Origin: Bacillus siamensis KCTC 13613
GTDB taxonomy: Bacteria; Bacillota; Bacilli; Bacillales; Bacillaceae
Assembly (NCBI RefSeq): GCF_000262045.1
Contig: NZ_AJVF01000015.1
Coordinates: 90,571-154,570 of the forward strand
Reading direction: 5' to 3'
DNA: 64,000 nucleotides
Below, piece after piece: positions 44,807 through 54,044 of the stretch. Within the stretch, counting starts at the first letter, position 1, and every line of letters begins with the position of its first letter. The position numbers were made by a program, and so were the translations under genes. The notes beneath the pieces are model-generated. The model was not told the DNA's origin and did no database searches. It saw only the letters and a program-made list of their open reading frames with translations.

Positions 44807-45567
44807 ACATGAATGACACCGAAGTGGAAAAGCGCCGTTTTTCTTTTCAGCACCTTGAAGCCGTATCGTTCAAACCGCGGGCTTTTCCAATGGTCTTTAA
44901 GCACTACAGATTTTTTCGCCGCCCGAACGGCTTGCGTGATGCACTCTTCGTTAAAACCTTCTTCTGCCAGCGCACGGAGCGGCGCAATGCCGTCTGACGT
45001 TTCAACAGGTTCGTGAAACATCGGGTCAAAATAGATGACATCTACCGATGAATCAGGAAGCTCCCGCAAATAATCGGCGCAGTCGGCACGCTTGACTTGA
45101 ATGCGTTTCATGGCGGCTTGGAGCGGTTCAATACCGGTTTCCCACGTTTGAAGGCCTGTTTTAACAAGCAATGAGACAAGCTCATTTTTCTCCAGGCCGA
45201 TTACTTGTCCGCTTTTTCCGACAGCCATGCTTGCCAAAATCGCATCGGATGCCAGGCCGAGCGTACAATCTAAAAAGGAGTCCCCTTCGCGTAAACCGGC
45301 TGCTTTTAACATCGGCTCGGCTTCCCCTCTCAAAAACCGCTTTGCCCGGAACATCGCTGTATTCGGGTGAAAAAAGAACTTTTCCCCTTGCTTCGTGTAA
45401 AGTTCGAACCGTTCCTTTCCAATGACCAAAAGATCGTTTGCCGCTCGTTCCAGCATTTTTTCAATGGGCTGTTTATTGCGGCTGCAATAGGTGTCACCCA
45501 GCCTGTCACTGAGAGACTGTGCTATGTGTATCGTATATTCGCTAGGTCTGTAACTGGTTGTGATCAT
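44797..45567 (-). CDS. ypiP: YpiP, putative SAM-dependent methyltransferase
   Basis: A 256-residue protein with a class I methyltransferase core: FLDCTLGLASDAILASMAVG (motif I-like), QVIGLEKNELVS (motif II) and SSVDVIYFDPMFHEPVETSD, whose DPMF resembles the DPPY of N-methyltransferases. Recognised as YpiP; target unknown. Confidence 0.85.
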   Translation of the reverse strand: MITTSYRPSEYTIHIAQSLSDRLGDTYCSRNKQPIEKMLERAANDLLVIGKERFELYTKQGEKFFFHPNTAMFRAKRFLRGEAEPMLKAAGLREGDSFLDCTLGLASDAILASMAVGKSGQVIGLEKNELVSLLVKTGLQTWETGIEPLQAAMKRIQVKRADCADYLRELPDSSVDVIYFDPMFHEPVETSDGIAPLRALAEEGFNEECITQAVRAAKKSVVLKDHWKSPRFERYGFKVLKRKTALFHFGVIHVSS

Positions 45568-45586
45568 TTATTTCTCCAAAAAGAAA

Positions 45587-45608
45587 ATGCCCGGAATTCG
45601 GGCATTTC
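45587..45608 (-). terminator. Terminator of brxA
   Basis: AAATGCCCG / CGGGCATTT overlapping the brxA stop; the minus strand continues TTTTC-TTTTT. Confidence 0.75.
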
Positions 45609-46041
45609 AGCAGTGTGCATCGAAGGCATCTGTCAGATTTTTCATAATTTCCTCCATGTCATGCCCTTCGATTTCGTGGCGGGGAATAAAGTGAACGACC
45701 TCTTTCCCTTTTAACAGCGCCATTGATGGCGAGGAAGGTTCCTGCCCCGTAAAATATTCACGCATTTTTGCAGTCGCATCTTTATCTTGACCGGCAAATA
45801 CGGTAACCGTATGATCAGGCGCTTTTTCATGCTGTAAAACAGCCTGAGTCGCAGCCGGACGGGCAAGACCCGCGGCACAGCCGCACACGGAGTTGACAAC
45901 GACCAATGTCGTGCCCTCAGCTTGTTCCATAAAGCTTTCCACTTCTTCCGCCGTCGTTAATTCCTGAAAACCCGCGCCCGTCAGCTCGCGGCGCATCGGC
46001 ACGACCAGCTGGCGCATATATTCTTCATAAGCCATTGACAT
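45607..46041 (-). CDS. brxA: Bacilliredoxin BrxA (YphP)
   Basis: A 144-residue thioredoxin-fold protein of the DUF1094/bacilliredoxin family with the CGC motif in NSVCGCAAGLARPA. It removes bacillithiol from mixed disulfides on proteins after oxidative stress. The start MSMAYEEYMRQ follows AGAGGGGG and gives the known length. Confidence 0.94.
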   Translation of the reverse strand: MSMAYEEYMRQLVVPMRRELTGAGFQELTTAEEVESFMEQAEGTTLVVVNSVCGCAAGLARPAATQAVLQHEKAPDHTVTVFAGQDKDATAKMREYFTGQEPSSPSMALLKGKEVVHFIPRHEIEGHDMEEIMKNLTDAFDAHC

Positions 46042-46122
46042 AAAAAAGCCCCCTCTAAAATCCTTATATGATGTCAAGGATACTATAGAGGGAGCCGGAA
46101 TTCAATTGTTCAGGCCGCTGAT

Positions 46123-47799
46123 TTAAATTTTCATGATTCCGCCCGTATTGGCGCTTGTCACGAGTTTGGAATACCGGGCAAGATATCCTGTTTTGACTTT
46201 CGGCTCAAAGCCTTTCCAATTCGCCTTACGTTTTTCCCATTCTTCTTCAGGCACTTGCACATCCAAAATCCGTTTTTCTATGTCAACGATAACATGGTCT
46301 CCGTTTTCGACGAATGCGAGCGGGCCGCCCTCAGCCGCTTCAGGGGATACGTGGCCGATTGAAAGGCCGCGGGACGCCCCTGAAAAACGTCCGTCTGTAA
46401 TAAGCGCCACTTTGGGGCCGAGCCCCATTCCGACAATCTGAGAAGTCGGAGCGAGCATCTCCGGCATGCCAGGGCCTCCTTTTGGACCTTCATAACGGAT
46501 AATGACAACGTCTCCTTCTTTTACTTTGCGGTTTATAATCCCTTCAAGCGCGGCATCTTGGGAATCAAAGACGACAGCGGGGCCTTCGTGTCTTGTAATC
46601 CCGTCTTGTACGCCGCCTGTTTTGATAATGGCGCCATCCGGAGCCAGATTCCCAAACAGCACGGCCAAACCGCCTTTTTCGGTAAATGGATTGTCAAGCG
46701 GATGAATCACGTCATAATCCTTTACTTCATGACCTGCTATTGTTTCTCCGAGTGTCCGGCCTGTCACAGTCAGCGCGTCAAGATGAAGCGCGCCTTCTTT
46801 TTTCGCCAATTCATTAAGGGCCGCAGAGACTCCGCCCGCTTCGTGCAGGTCTTCAATGAAGACGTCTGAGGCCGGCGCCAATTTCGATAAGTGAGGTACT
46901 CGTTCTGCCACTTCGTTAATGCGTTCTAATGAGTACTCGACTCCCGCTTCATTGGCAAGCGCAAGCGTATGAAGCACTGTGTTGGTTGAGCCGCCGAGAG
47001 CCATGTCTAACGCAAACGCGTTGTCAATCGCTTTTTCGGTGACGATATCGCGCGGCTTAATGTCCTTTTTGATGGTTTCCATCAATTGAGCCGCTGATTT
47101 TCTCACAAACTCTCTTCTTTCCGGAGAAGCCGCAAGAATTGTTCCGTTGCCCGGAAGCGCCAGACCGAGCGCTTCAGACAGACAGTTCATCGAGTTTGCC
47201 GTAAACATGCCTGAACAAGATCCGCACGTCGGACAGCCGAACTGTTCCAGCTCCTGCAGTTCGCCTTCACCGATTTTCCCGGCTTGATAGGCGCCGACGC
47301 CTTCAAATACTGAAGAAAGCGAGATCTTGCGGCCGTCGCTTGTGCGGCCGGCTGCCATCGGCCCTCCGCTGACGAAAATGGTCGGGATATTAATCCGCAT
47401 AGCCGCCATCAGCATTCCCGGCGTAATTTTGTCACAGTTCGGAATGCAGACCATTCCGTCAAACCAGTGCGCCGAGACGACCGTTTCAACTGAATCGGCA
47501 ATGATTTCACGGCTCGGCAGCGAATATCTCATGCCGATATGCCCCATTGCGATTCCGTCATCTACTCCGATGGTGTTAAATTCAAAAGGCACTCCGCCCG
47601 CTTCCCTGATTGCTTCTTTTACGATTTTTCCAAATTCCTGCAGATGAACATGTCCGGGAACGATATCGATGTATGAATTGCAGACCGCGATAAACGGCTT
47701 GCCGAAGTCTTCTTCTTTTACGCCGGCAGCGCGAAGCAGGCTGCGGTGCGGCGCTCTGTCAATTCCCTGTGTGATCATGTTGCTGCGTAATTCTGCCAT
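46123..47799 (-). CDS. ilvD: Dihydroxy-acid dehydratase IlvD
   Basis: A 558-residue iron-sulfur dehydratase of isoleucine/valine synthesis. Cluster and active-site motifs: [37 protein letters not shown] and [11 protein letters not shown]. It converts 2,3-dihydroxy-3-methylvalerate or -isovalerate to the keto acids. Complete. Confidence 0.97.
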   Translation of the reverse strand: MAELRSNMITQGIDRAPHRSLLRAAGVKEEDFGKPFIAVCNSYIDIVPGHVHLQEFGKIVKEAIREAGGVPFEFNTIGVDDGIAMGHIGMRYSLPSREIIADSVETVVSAHWFDGMVCIPNCDKITPGMLMAAMRINIPTIFVSGGPMAAGRTSDGRKISLSSVFEGVGAYQAGKIGEGELQELEQFGCPTCGSCSGMFTANSMNCLSEALGLALPGNGTILAASPERREFVRKSAAQLMETIKKDIKPRDIVTEKAIDNAFALDMALGGSTNTVLHTLALANEAGVEYSLERINEVAERVPHLSKLAPASDVFIEDLHEAGGVSAALNELAKKEGALHLDALTVTGRTLGETIAGHEVKDYDVIHPLDNPFTEKGGLAVLFGNLAPDGAIIKTGGVQDGITRHEGPAVVFDSQDAALEGIINRKVKEGDVVIIRYEGPKGGPGMPEMLAPTSQIVGMGLGPKVALITDGRFSGASRGLSIGHVSPEAAEGGPLAFVENGDHVIVDIEKRILDVQVPEEEWEKRKANWKGFEPKVKTGYLARYSKLVTSANTGGIMKI

Positions 47800-47840
47800 G
47801 GTGATCCCCCTACTGTTTTTAGACTGTGCGATATTTTTAA

Positions 47841-47855
47841 AATTTTCAGTTTATT
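47841..47855 (-). promoter_or_regulatory. Candidate CodY box upstream of ilvD
   Basis: AATTTTCAGTTTATT matches the CodY consensus AATTTTCWGAAAATT at 12 of 15 positions, about 42 bases before the ilvD start. ilvD is a known CodY target in B. subtilis. The rest of 47,800-48,031 shows no gene. Confidence 0.5.
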
Positions 47856-48031
47856 TAAGGGCGCATTCTGTATATATCTCCAGTTACAGCGTTTCCGCCC
47901 TGTCCGCTTTCGTATTCTTTTTGTATCTCGATAAAAACCCTCCAACAATTAATATTGTACTTACTATATAGAGTTTTGAATCATTTTTCAACAATATTCT
48001 AAATAATTTTTATAAAAAGTGAATTCAAATA

Positions 48032-48056
48032 AAAAAGGTGCATGGCGCACCTTTTT
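48032..48056 (-). terminator. Terminator of ypgR
   Basis: AAAAAGGTGC / GCACCTTTTT, three-base loop, directly after the ypgR stop. Confidence 0.85.
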
Positions 48057-48057
48057 A

Positions 48058-49191
48058 TTACTGCTGTTCTTTTTTTCTGCTTTCAGTCATTTGTTTCCAG
48101 ACTGAACCTTTCGCCTCTTCTCCGTGCTCAATCCGTTCAATCGCCATTTTGACTTGCAGGCTGACTTCAAATTCCGGATCGTCTTCCGCCGCTTTTAATG
48201 CTTCCAGCGCTGTTTCATCGCCGACTTCATATAAAAACATGGCCGCGCGCCAGCGCACGAGCTTGCTTGAGTCACTGAGCGATTTTATCATTGCCGGGAT
48301 GGCGCTCGCATCGCCGATATCTGACAGGCAGTCACCCGCCGTCCTTCTGACCGTCACCGTTTTGTCTTCAAGCGCTTTGTATAGCAGCGGAAGCACAGAC
48401 GGCTTTTCGATCATTCCTAAATAGACGACGGCTTGTCTTCTGATCGAGGTCTTCGGATCATGAAGCGCTTTTTCCAATACAGGTAAATCGTCTTCATCCG
48501 GGTCCATTTGCTCAAGATGGGCATAGCGCTGTTTCCAGTCTTCATCATCGAGCATATCCGGTGTCACTTTATAAGCTTTCCGCTGCACTGCCGGCTTGGC
48601 CTCACCTTTTTGCTGTGCGGCCGCTTCGGTCAGGCGTTTGAGCCGCTCATCACTGTAAGCAGCCTGAAGCTCTTCTGTGACATCGTGTCCGATTTCGGTA
48701 AAATCTCCGAAGCGGACGCCTTGTTCTTTCCAGGAGCGCTCAAATACGACATTTGAGGCTTCTGAACGCAGCTTTAATATGGCTTCTTGAAAACGTTCCG
48801 GAAGGCCGAACCGTTCTTCACGTTCGCCGTCTGTCAATTTGACCTGCATCGGGATTCCGCTGAACATTTGGACGAAAACCTTCACTTCTCCGAATGATTC
48901 CTGTTCAGAACGGCTCTCAGACTGCTCCGTTTGTTCCATTCCGAAGGCTGATCGGACTTGCGGCAGAATTTCCTTCCAGTCAAAACGGGCGTTTCTCTCC
49001 ACAGCCAAAAAATCAGCAACATGATAAACGCCTTTTACTCCCTCAATCTTTAAAATATCACGTACGACGGCCGGAGCATCTTCTGCCTGATCCGGCTTAT
49101 AATTGTTGCTTTTGCCGGCCGGAAGCTCTTCAGTCAAGATCACTTTCATCGTGTTCGGACTCGGCGTCGGTTCTATTGATTTAATCTTCAT
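48058..49191 (-). CDS. ypgR: YpgR, HEAT-repeat protein with Nfu-like N-terminus
   Basis: A 377-residue protein. The N-terminal ~90 residues resemble the Nfu N-terminal/CvfC domain (IEPTPSPNTMKVILTEELP, VKGVYHVADFLAVERNARFD). The C-terminal ~150 residues contain HEAT/PBS-type repeats (PKTSIRRQAVVYLGMIEKPS, DKTVTVRRTAGDCLSDIGDA, SKLVRWRAAMFLYEVGDETA). Homologue of staphylococcal virulence factor CvfC. Function in bacilli unclear. Start after AGGAGG. Confidence 0.9.
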   Translation of the reverse strand: MKIKSIEPTPSPNTMKVILTEELPAGKSNNYKPDQAEDAPAVVRDILKIEGVKGVYHVADFLAVERNARFDWKEILPQVRSAFGMEQTEQSESRSEQESFGEVKVFVQMFSGIPMQVKLTDGEREERFGLPERFQEAILKLRSEASNVVFERSWKEQGVRFGDFTEIGHDVTEELQAAYSDERLKRLTEAAAQQKGEAKPAVQRKAYKVTPDMLDDEDWKQRYAHLEQMDPDEDDLPVLEKALHDPKTSIRRQAVVYLGMIEKPSVLPLLYKALEDKTVTVRRTAGDCLSDIGDASAIPAMIKSLSDSSKLVRWRAAMFLYEVGDETALEALKAAEDDPEFEVSLQVKMAIERIEHGEEAKGSVWKQMTESRKKEQQ

Positions 49192-49259
49192 ATTGGTCCT
49201 CCTATGCACAATCTGACACTTATTCTAACACAGCCTGCACAAGCGTTCTATTGCCCCGC

Positions 49260-49718
49260 TTAGCTTTTTGCCATGCCGGCCTCTTTTGGAATGCGGGCGG
49301 CAAACTGCAATAGAAATTGATGCTGCTCCTCTGCCAATCCGGCTCCTGTTTTTGTATTCATTAAGCCGATACCCGCAGCGCCGATCGCATCAAGCATGTC
49401 TGCATCCTGAATAACTTTTCCTTCCAATGAAAGCGGCCGTTTTTTCAGCGGTTCCCTGTGCAAAAATGACATCCCCGTGATCATATCCGCAATCTCCTGA
49501 ATGGAGTCATGCGCGATGTTGAAAGCAGCCAGCTGTTCTGTCACTCCGCCCGCCGTCAGGCTTTCTTTGGGTTATCATCAATTAGACCATGAACCAGCGC
49601 GGCCGCCTCGGTGCGCCTTCTTCTTTTGCAATACAAACAGGAAGTGTTGCGATCCGGGAATGAAGCCAGTCATGGCCCGTTCTTTCATTGATAAGCTGTT
49701 CTTTTTCTTTTCGTTCAC
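49260..49718 (-). pseudogene. ypgQ: ypgQ, HD-domain hydrolase, disrupted
   Basis: Pieces of an HD-family hydrolase occur in three frames. From 49718 (GTG with a GAGGTGA site): a frame reading EKEQLINERTGHDWLHSRIA...CIAKEEGAP. Then ALVHGLIDDNPKKA-stop, then LTAGGVTEQLAAFNIAHDSI...LEGKVIQDADMLDAIGAAGIG. After that, the segment that in YpgQ carries about 60 more residues is shortened to LMNTKTGAGLAEEQ and a stop at 49260. At least two frameshifts and one internal deletion make it non-functional. Confidence 0.8.
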
Positions 49719-49729
49719 CGTGTCACCTC

Positions 49730-50212
49730 TTATAGAGCCAAAAGCCTCTGTACTGTATCTTCAAGCTCCTTCGGGTTGACGTTTGGAGAAAAACGCCCGG
49801 TGACCTCGCCGTTTCGGTCCACAATAAACTTAGTGAAATTCCATTTGACCGCCTTTGTGCCAAGCATCCCCTTCGCCTTCTCCGTCAAATATGTGAAAAG
49901 AGGGTGAGCGTCTGCTCCATTGACATCCACTTTCGCAAACATCGGGAATGTGACGCCGTAATTTTTCACACAGAATTCCTGAATTTCCGCCTCGTTTCCA
50001 GGCTCTTGGTTCATAAATTGATTGCAGGGAAATCCTAATATTTCAAGCCCTTCCTCCCGGTATGTATCATAGAGCTCCTGAAGCTGCTTGAGCTGGGACG
50101 TGAACCCGCATTTGCTCGCTGTATTCACAATGATCAGCACCTTGCCCCTGTAAGCCGATAGCGTCATGTCTTCACCAGTTATGGTCCGTACGTTTATGTC
50201 GTAGATTGTCAT
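49730..50212 (-). CDS. bsaA: BsaA, glutathione-peroxidase-family thiol peroxidase
   Basis: A 160-residue peroxidase with the active-site cysteine in NTASKCGFT, the conserved LGFPCNQFMNQEPG (resolving Cys, Gln) and VKWNFTKFIVDRNG (Trp, Asn). Reduces peroxides, probably with thioredoxin or bacillithiol systems. Start MTIYDI after AGGAGGGG. Confidence 0.94.
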   Translation of the reverse strand: MTIYDINVRTITGEDMTLSAYRGKVLIIVNTASKCGFTSQLKQLQELYDTYREEGLEILGFPCNQFMNQEPGNEAEIQEFCVKNYGVTFPMFAKVDVNGADAHPLFTYLTEKAKGMLGTKAVKWNFTKFIVDRNGEVTGRFSPNVNPKELEDTVQRLLAL

Positions 50213-50326
50213 CTGCGCCCCTCCTACTTTCATTCTTCATTTATTTTAACTGTTTTACAATGCAAAACAAACGGAAACCGCTTTTCCCTTCCATTTACCG
50301 GTAAACATTTTTTTCGAGGAACCAAA

Positions 50327-50356
50327 CGGCTCTTTGCCCGTCATAATAAAGAGCCG
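50327..50356. repeat. Inverted repeat between bsaA and metA
   Basis: CGGCTCTTT / AAAGAGCCG with a 12-base loop, no clear T run. It lies between divergent genes and may be a terminator remnant or operator. Confidence 0.35.
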
Positions 50357-50430
50357 CCCCGAATTTATGCCCTTTTGCCGCTTTCATCCTGTCTTTATGC
50401 GTTAATTGCGGTTTATTACGCCGGGATGGA

Positions 50431-50459
50431 TTGAAAAATGGCTTAAAAATTTCTATAAT
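50431..50459 (+). promoter_or_regulatory. metA: Sigma-A promoter of metA
   Basis: TTGAAA (50431-50436), 17-base spacer, TATAAT (50454-50459), about 36 bases before the start. No S-box or T-box structure fits in the short leader. Confidence 0.75.
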
Positions 50460-50494
50460 GAAGAAAATTAACGGGGAATAACGGAGGTGGCATG

Positions 50495-51400
50495 TTGCCT
50501 ATTAATATACCAAATCACCTGCCCGCTAAGCAGGTGCTTGAAAGTGAACACATCTTTGTAATGGATGAAAGCCGGGCTTTTTCTCAGGATATCCGGCCGC
50601 AGAAGATCGTGATTTTAAATCTGATGCCGAAAAAAATCCAAACGGAAACCCAGCTCCTCAGGCTGCTTGGGAATTCGCCTTTACAAGTTCACTTTACGTT
50701 CCTAATTCCGAGCACACATACTCCAAAAAATACAGCAAGGCAGCATTTGGATGAATTTTATACGGAATTTTCCAGCATCCGCCACAAACGGTTTGACGGA
50801 ATGATTATTACCGGCGCTCCGATTGAGCACCTGCCGTTTGAAGATGTTTCTTACTGGGAAGAATTAAAGGAAATTATGGAGTGGAGCAAAACGAACGTCA
50901 CTTCAACGCTCCATATCTGCTGGGGAGCTCAAGCCGGTTTATACCACCATTACGGCATTGAAAAAACGGAGCTGCCGAAAAAAATCTTCGGAGTGTTTGA
51001 GCATACCGTTCTTAAAAAACACGAGAGATTGGTAAGAGGCTTTGACGAGCTATACTATGTGCCCCACTCACGGCATACAGATATTAATACGGAGCAGCTG
51101 AAATCGGCTTCAGATTTGGATGTGCTGAGCGTTTCAGAAGAAGCCGGTGTCTGTTTAATCGTTTCTAAAGACGAAAAGCAGATTTTCTTAACGGGTCACC
51201 CGGAATACGATACTGATACGCTTCTTCAGGAGTATGAGAGGGATATAGAAAGAAAGCTTTCAAACGTAGAAGCTCCTAAGCACTATTTTGCACCCGGCGG
51301 GAAAGAACCTGTAAACCGCTGGAAGGCTCATGCGACGTTATTGTTTATGAATTGGCTGAATTATTATGTATATCAGGAAACCCCGTATGAATGGGATTAA
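50495..51400 (+). CDS. metA: Homoserine O-acyltransferase MetA
   Basis: A 301-residue Met[33 protein letters not shown], the catalytic cysteine in [16 protein letters not shown], and HSRHTDI and [10 protein letters not shown] for the His/Glu. In Bacillus it makes O-acetylhomoserine for methionine. TTG 50495 (MPINIP) is 7 bases after GGAGG and matches the known N-terminus; an ATG one codon earlier is only 4 bases from the site. Confidence 0.94.
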   Translation: MPINIPNHLPAKQVLESEHIFVMDESRAFSQDIRPQKIVILNLMPKKIQTETQLLRLLGNSPLQVHFTFLIPSTHTPKNTARQHLDEFYTEFSSIRHKRFDGMIITGAPIEHLPFEDVSYWEELKEIMEWSKTNVTSTLHICWGAQAGLYHHYGIEKTELPKKIFGVFEHTVLKKHERLVRGFDELYYVPHSRHTDINTEQLKSASDLDVLSVSEEAGVCLIVSKDEKQIFLTGHPEYDTDTLLQEYERDIERKLSNVEAPKHYFAPGGKEPVNRWKAHATLLFMNWLNYYVYQETPYEWD

Positions 51401-51624
51401 TTTTTGTTTTGAGTGATACGGTGACAAAAATATGATAAAATACTCTTGATTCAGTATGGGTATAACAGAACTTTAAAATACTGGAACATATCAATTAAAT
51501 TTAGTTTAAATATGTTGCCGCGCTTATTATAAAATGATGTACTTGTGTTATGTTTATCTATAGACAATAACTCCTTACGATGCATGAAGCTTGCTTGTTG
51601 TTGATTACATTGAGGTGAATTTAC

Positions 51625-52767
51625 TTGAATACCAATAAAAAAGTATTAATTTTGACTGCAAATTACGGAAACGGACATGTTCAAGTGGCCAAAACGCTCT
51701 ACGAACAATGTCTGCGTCTCGGCTTAGATGTTACGGTTTCCAATTTGTATCAAGAGTCAAATCCGATTGTTTCAGAGGTTACTCAATACCTTTATTTAAA
51801 AAGCTTCTCAATCGGGAAACAGTTTTATCGTTTGTTTTATTACGGAGTTGACAAAATCTATAATAAACGCAAATTCAATATTTATTTTAAAATGGGAAAT
51901 AAACGTCTGGGCCAGCTCGTCGAAGAGCATAAGCCGGACATTATAATCAATACATTTCCGATGATTGTCGTACCGGAATACAGACGGAGAACCGGAAAAG
52001 TGATCCCGACGTTCAACGTTATGACCGATTTCTGCCTTCACAAAATCTGGGTTCATGAAAATGTGGATAAATACTATGTCGCCACGGATTATGTGAAGGA
52101 AAAACTGATTGAAATCGGCACTCATCCGAACAACGTAAAGATCACAGGCATTCCCATCAGGCCTCAATTCGAGGAAACGATGCCTAAAGAACCGATTTAT
52201 AAAAAATACAATCTTTCTCCCGACAAAAAAGTGCTTCTTATTATGGCGGGAGCGCATGGTGTGCTGAAAAACGTAAAAGAACTGTGCGAAAACCTCGTTC
52301 ATGACGATCAGGTCCAGGTTGTAGTGGTATGCGGCAAAAACGGCTCGCTGAAAGAATCACTCAGCAGCTTGGAAAGCGGCAACACCGACCGGCTGAAAGT
52401 GCTCGGCTATGTAGAAAGAATCGACGAGCTGTTCCGGATTACGGACTGCATGATTACAAAACCGGGCGGCATCACGCTGACGGAAGCGACAGCGATCGGC
52501 GTACCGGTTATTTTGTACAAACCCGTGCCAGGACAGGAAAAGGAAAATGCCATTTTCTTTGAAGATCGCGGTGCGGCTGTCGTGGTCAACCGCCACGAAG
52601 AAATTTTAGAGTCTGTCACCTCCCTTCTTGCGGATGAGGAAAAGCTGAACCGGATGAAGGACAATATTAAAAGCCTTCACCTCCCCAACTCTTCTGAAGT
52701 CATTTTGCAGGACATTATAAAAGAATCTGAACTGATGGCCGGGAAGGCAGATATGGCAATGTCATAA
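51625..52767 (+). CDS. ugtP: UgtP, processive diacylglycerol beta-glucosyltransferase
   Basis: A 380-residue GT28-family enzyme (MGDG-synthase type) that adds glucose to diacylglycerol, making glucolipids and the lipoteichoic-acid anchor. It is also a nutrient-dependent division inhibitor in B. subtilis. Motifs: VLILTANYGNGHVQVAKTLY, INTFPMIVVPEY and the UDP-sugar site CMITKPGGITLTEATAIGVP. Start TTG after GAGGTGA. The 220-base leader has no gene. Confidence 0.96.
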   Translation: MNTNKKVLILTANYGNGHVQVAKTLYEQCLRLGLDVTVSNLYQESNPIVSEVTQYLYLKSFSIGKQFYRLFYYGVDKIYNKRKFNIYFKMGNKRLGQLVEEHKPDIIINTFPMIVVPEYRRRTGKVIPTFNVMTDFCLHKIWVHENVDKYYVATDYVKEKLIEIGTHPNNVKITGIPIRPQFEETMPKEPIYKKYNLSPDKKVLLIMAGAHGVLKNVKELCENLVHDDQVQVVVVCGKNGSLKESLSSLESGNTDRLKVLGYVERIDELFRITDCMITKPGGITLTEATAIGVPVILYKPVPGQEKENAIFFEDRGAAVVVNRHEEILESVTSLLADEEKLNRMKDNIKSLHLPNSSEVILQDIIKESELMAGKADMAMS

Positions 52768-52768
52768 C

Positions 52769-52799
52769 AAAAAGCACACGAATCATTCGTGTGCTTTTT
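52769..52799 (+). terminator. Terminator of ugtP
   Basis: AAAAGCACACGAAT / ATTCGTGTGCTTTT with a T run. Confidence 0.9.
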
Positions 52800-52854
52800 G
52801 TTCGGATAAGTTTTGCCGCTGGAAAAATAAAGATAAAAAATAGAGAGCGGCCGC

Positions 52855-52883
52855 TTGACGCCCGCTCCCATTTGGTGTATAGT
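52855..52883 (+). promoter_or_regulatory. cspD: Sigma-A promoter of cspD
   Basis: TTGACG (52855-52860), 17-base spacer, TATAGT (52878-52883). The start codon is about 98 bases on, giving a long leader typical of cold-shock genes. Confidence 0.75.
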
Positions 52884-52889
52884 TGAACC

Positions 52890-52981
52890 ATCATTTAACA
52901 ACGTTTACATACGTACGGTTGGATGATGACAAAATTTTTTTTAGCACGAAGGTGCTACAGTACTAGGAGGAATTAAGCAAT
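52890..52981 (+). promoter_or_regulatory. cspD: cspD cold-shock leader
   Basis: An untranslated leader of about 90 bases with an early ACAACGTTTACATACG-type stretch, a small hairpin AGCAC-GAAG-GTGCT (52944-52957) and a strong AGGAGGAATTAA site. Long structured leaders control mRNA stability and translation of csp genes in the cold. Confidence 0.6.
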
Positions 52982-53182
52982 ATGCAAAACGGTAAAGTAA
53001 AATGGTTCAATAACGAAAAAGGATTCGGCTTCATCGAAGTTGAAGGCGGAGACGATGTATTTGTTCACTTCACTGCTATCGAAGGAGAAGGATACAAATC
53101 ATTAGAAGAAGGACAAGAAGTTTCTTTTGAAATTGTCGAAGGTAATCGTGGACCTCAAGCTTCTAATGTTGTAAAACTCTAA
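52982..53182 (+). CDS. cspD: Cold-shock protein CspD
   Basis: A 66-residue cold-shock domain protein binding single-stranded RNA/DNA: RNP1 KGFGFIEV and RNP2 VFVHFTAI are intact. Acidic, beta-barrel. Position after ugtP supports CspD over its paralogues. Confidence 0.95.
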   Translation: MQNGKVKWFNNEKGFGFIEVEGGDDVFVHFTAIEGEGYKSLEEGQEVSFEIVEGNRGPQASNVVKL

Positions 53183-53207
53183 ACTCAATACATGTTGATC
53201 AGATGAC

Positions 53208-53239
53208 AAATAGAGGAGAGGCGCATGCCTCTCCTATTT
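53208..53239. terminator. Bidirectional terminator between cspD and degR
   Basis: AAATAGAGGAGAGGC (with one bulge) pairs with GCCTCTCCTATTT; it overlaps the degR stop. Confidence 0.75.
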
Positions 53240-53416
53240 GATTGCCGTCTGAATCTCGATTGCTACAAGATTCTGCTTGCACCGCTGCTCGATTTCTTCA
53301 ATTTGTTTCTCCATTGACGGCATTCCTTTTTTCGCCATTTCCGCTAAACTTCCCAAATCACCGTATATTTCTTTAAATGTCTGCTGAAGGATTGTTTTTA
53401 AATCTTTATCATTCAC
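53234..53416 (-). CDS. degR: DegR, activator of degradative enzyme production
   Basis: A 60-residue helical protein starting at GTG (MNDKDLKTILQQTFKEIYGD) after AGAAGGGA. It ends EQRCKQNLVAIEIQTAIK. In B. subtilis DegR (60 aa) stabilises DegU-phosphate. The size, position next to cspD and a perfect sigma-D -10 upstream, matching the known SigD control of degR, support the name. I could not compare sequences directly. Confidence 0.78.
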   Translation of the reverse strand: MNDKDLKTILQQTFKEIYGDLGSLAEMAKKGMPSMEKQIEEIEQRCKQNLVAIEIQTAIK

Positions 53417-53490
53417 GGCTGGTTTTTCCCTTCTCTCCCAAGATACCCTGAATAATAGTAAATAAGCCCTAATTATCAGGTTCAATAGTT

Positions 53491-53498
53491 ATATCGGC
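53491..53498 (-). promoter_or_regulatory. degR: Sigma-D -10 element of degR
   Basis: Minus strand GCCGATAT, a perfect sigma-D -10, about 75 bases before the degR start. The -35 region is A-rich (TAGAAAA at about 16 bases), a weak match to TAAA. Links degR to motility-state expression. Confidence 0.7.
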
Positions 53499-53575
53499 TT
53501 ATTTTCTATATTTTTTTCTATTTTCCATACATATTTCTAAAAAAAATCTCCAAACTATTTGCGGAGGTGTTTTTT

Positions 53576-53833
53576 ATGGACTCTGAATTTTTTCCAAACG
53601 GACTGACGGATAAACGCCAGCTTGAATTAGCAGTGGAAACGGCCCAGAAAACAACAGGCGCGGCTACTCGGGGTCAAAATTCAACTTTGGTTGAATCTGC
53701 TTACCAGGCGATTCAGGATGCGAGAACGATGTCACAATCCAGTGAACTGCAGGCACTCGATCAAGATTTCCTGCAAAAGCAGCGAATGCTTTTGGACGAT
53801 TGCCAGCATCAGCTCGATGAATTCAAAAAATAA
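53576..53833 (+). CDS. ypzA: YpzA, DUF2564 family
   Basis: An 85-residue helical acidic protein (MDSEFFPNGLTDKRQLELAV, then TRGQNSTLVESAYQAIQDAR). Starts after GCGGAGGTG. Recognised as YpzA by position; function unknown. Confidence 0.82.
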   Translation: MDSEFFPNGLTDKRQLELAVETAQKTTGAATRGQNSTLVESAYQAIQDARTMSQSSELQALDQDFLQKQRMLLDDCQHQLDEFKK

Positions 53834-53854
53834 AACCGCAAAAGCTGCGGTTTT
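53832..53854. terminator. Terminator between ypzA and ypeQ
   Basis: AAAACCGCA / TGCGGTTTT with T run; both genes converge. Confidence 0.85.
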
Positions 53855-53859
53855 ATTTT

Positions 53860-54042
53860 TTATTGATTTGTCAGCACCTTGCCGTAGGCTTTCAGTTTCT
53901 CCCCCACCGTGCATTGATTAATGCAGAAAGAATGGGCGTGCGTTTTTCCGAACTCCTTGCGGAAATGCTTTTTAACAAAGCAGTCTTTGCAATATTCATC
54001 CTGAAGCTCTGTCAATTCTTTATAAATGCTTTTTTTATCCAA
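53860..54042 (-). CDS. ypeQ: YpeQ, small Cys-rich zinc-finger protein
   Basis: A 60-residue protein with CKDCFVKKHFRKEFGKTHAH and FCINQC, a probable zinc-finger of the DUF2602 type. Its ATG is two bases after the ypeP stop, so the genes are co-transcribed. Function unknown. Confidence 0.85.
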   Translation of the reverse strand: MDKKSIYKELTELQDEYCKDCFVKKHFRKEFGKTHAHSFCINQCTVGEKLKAYGKVLTNQ

Positions 54043-54044
54043 TA

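Noticed and set aside
47800..48031. Possible T-box leader for ilvD
   Set aside because: No specifier loop or conserved T-box motif seen; only a CodY-like box.
50400..50494. Possible SAM or T-box riboswitch before metA
   Set aside because: The leader after the promoter is only about 30 bases; no room for the structure.
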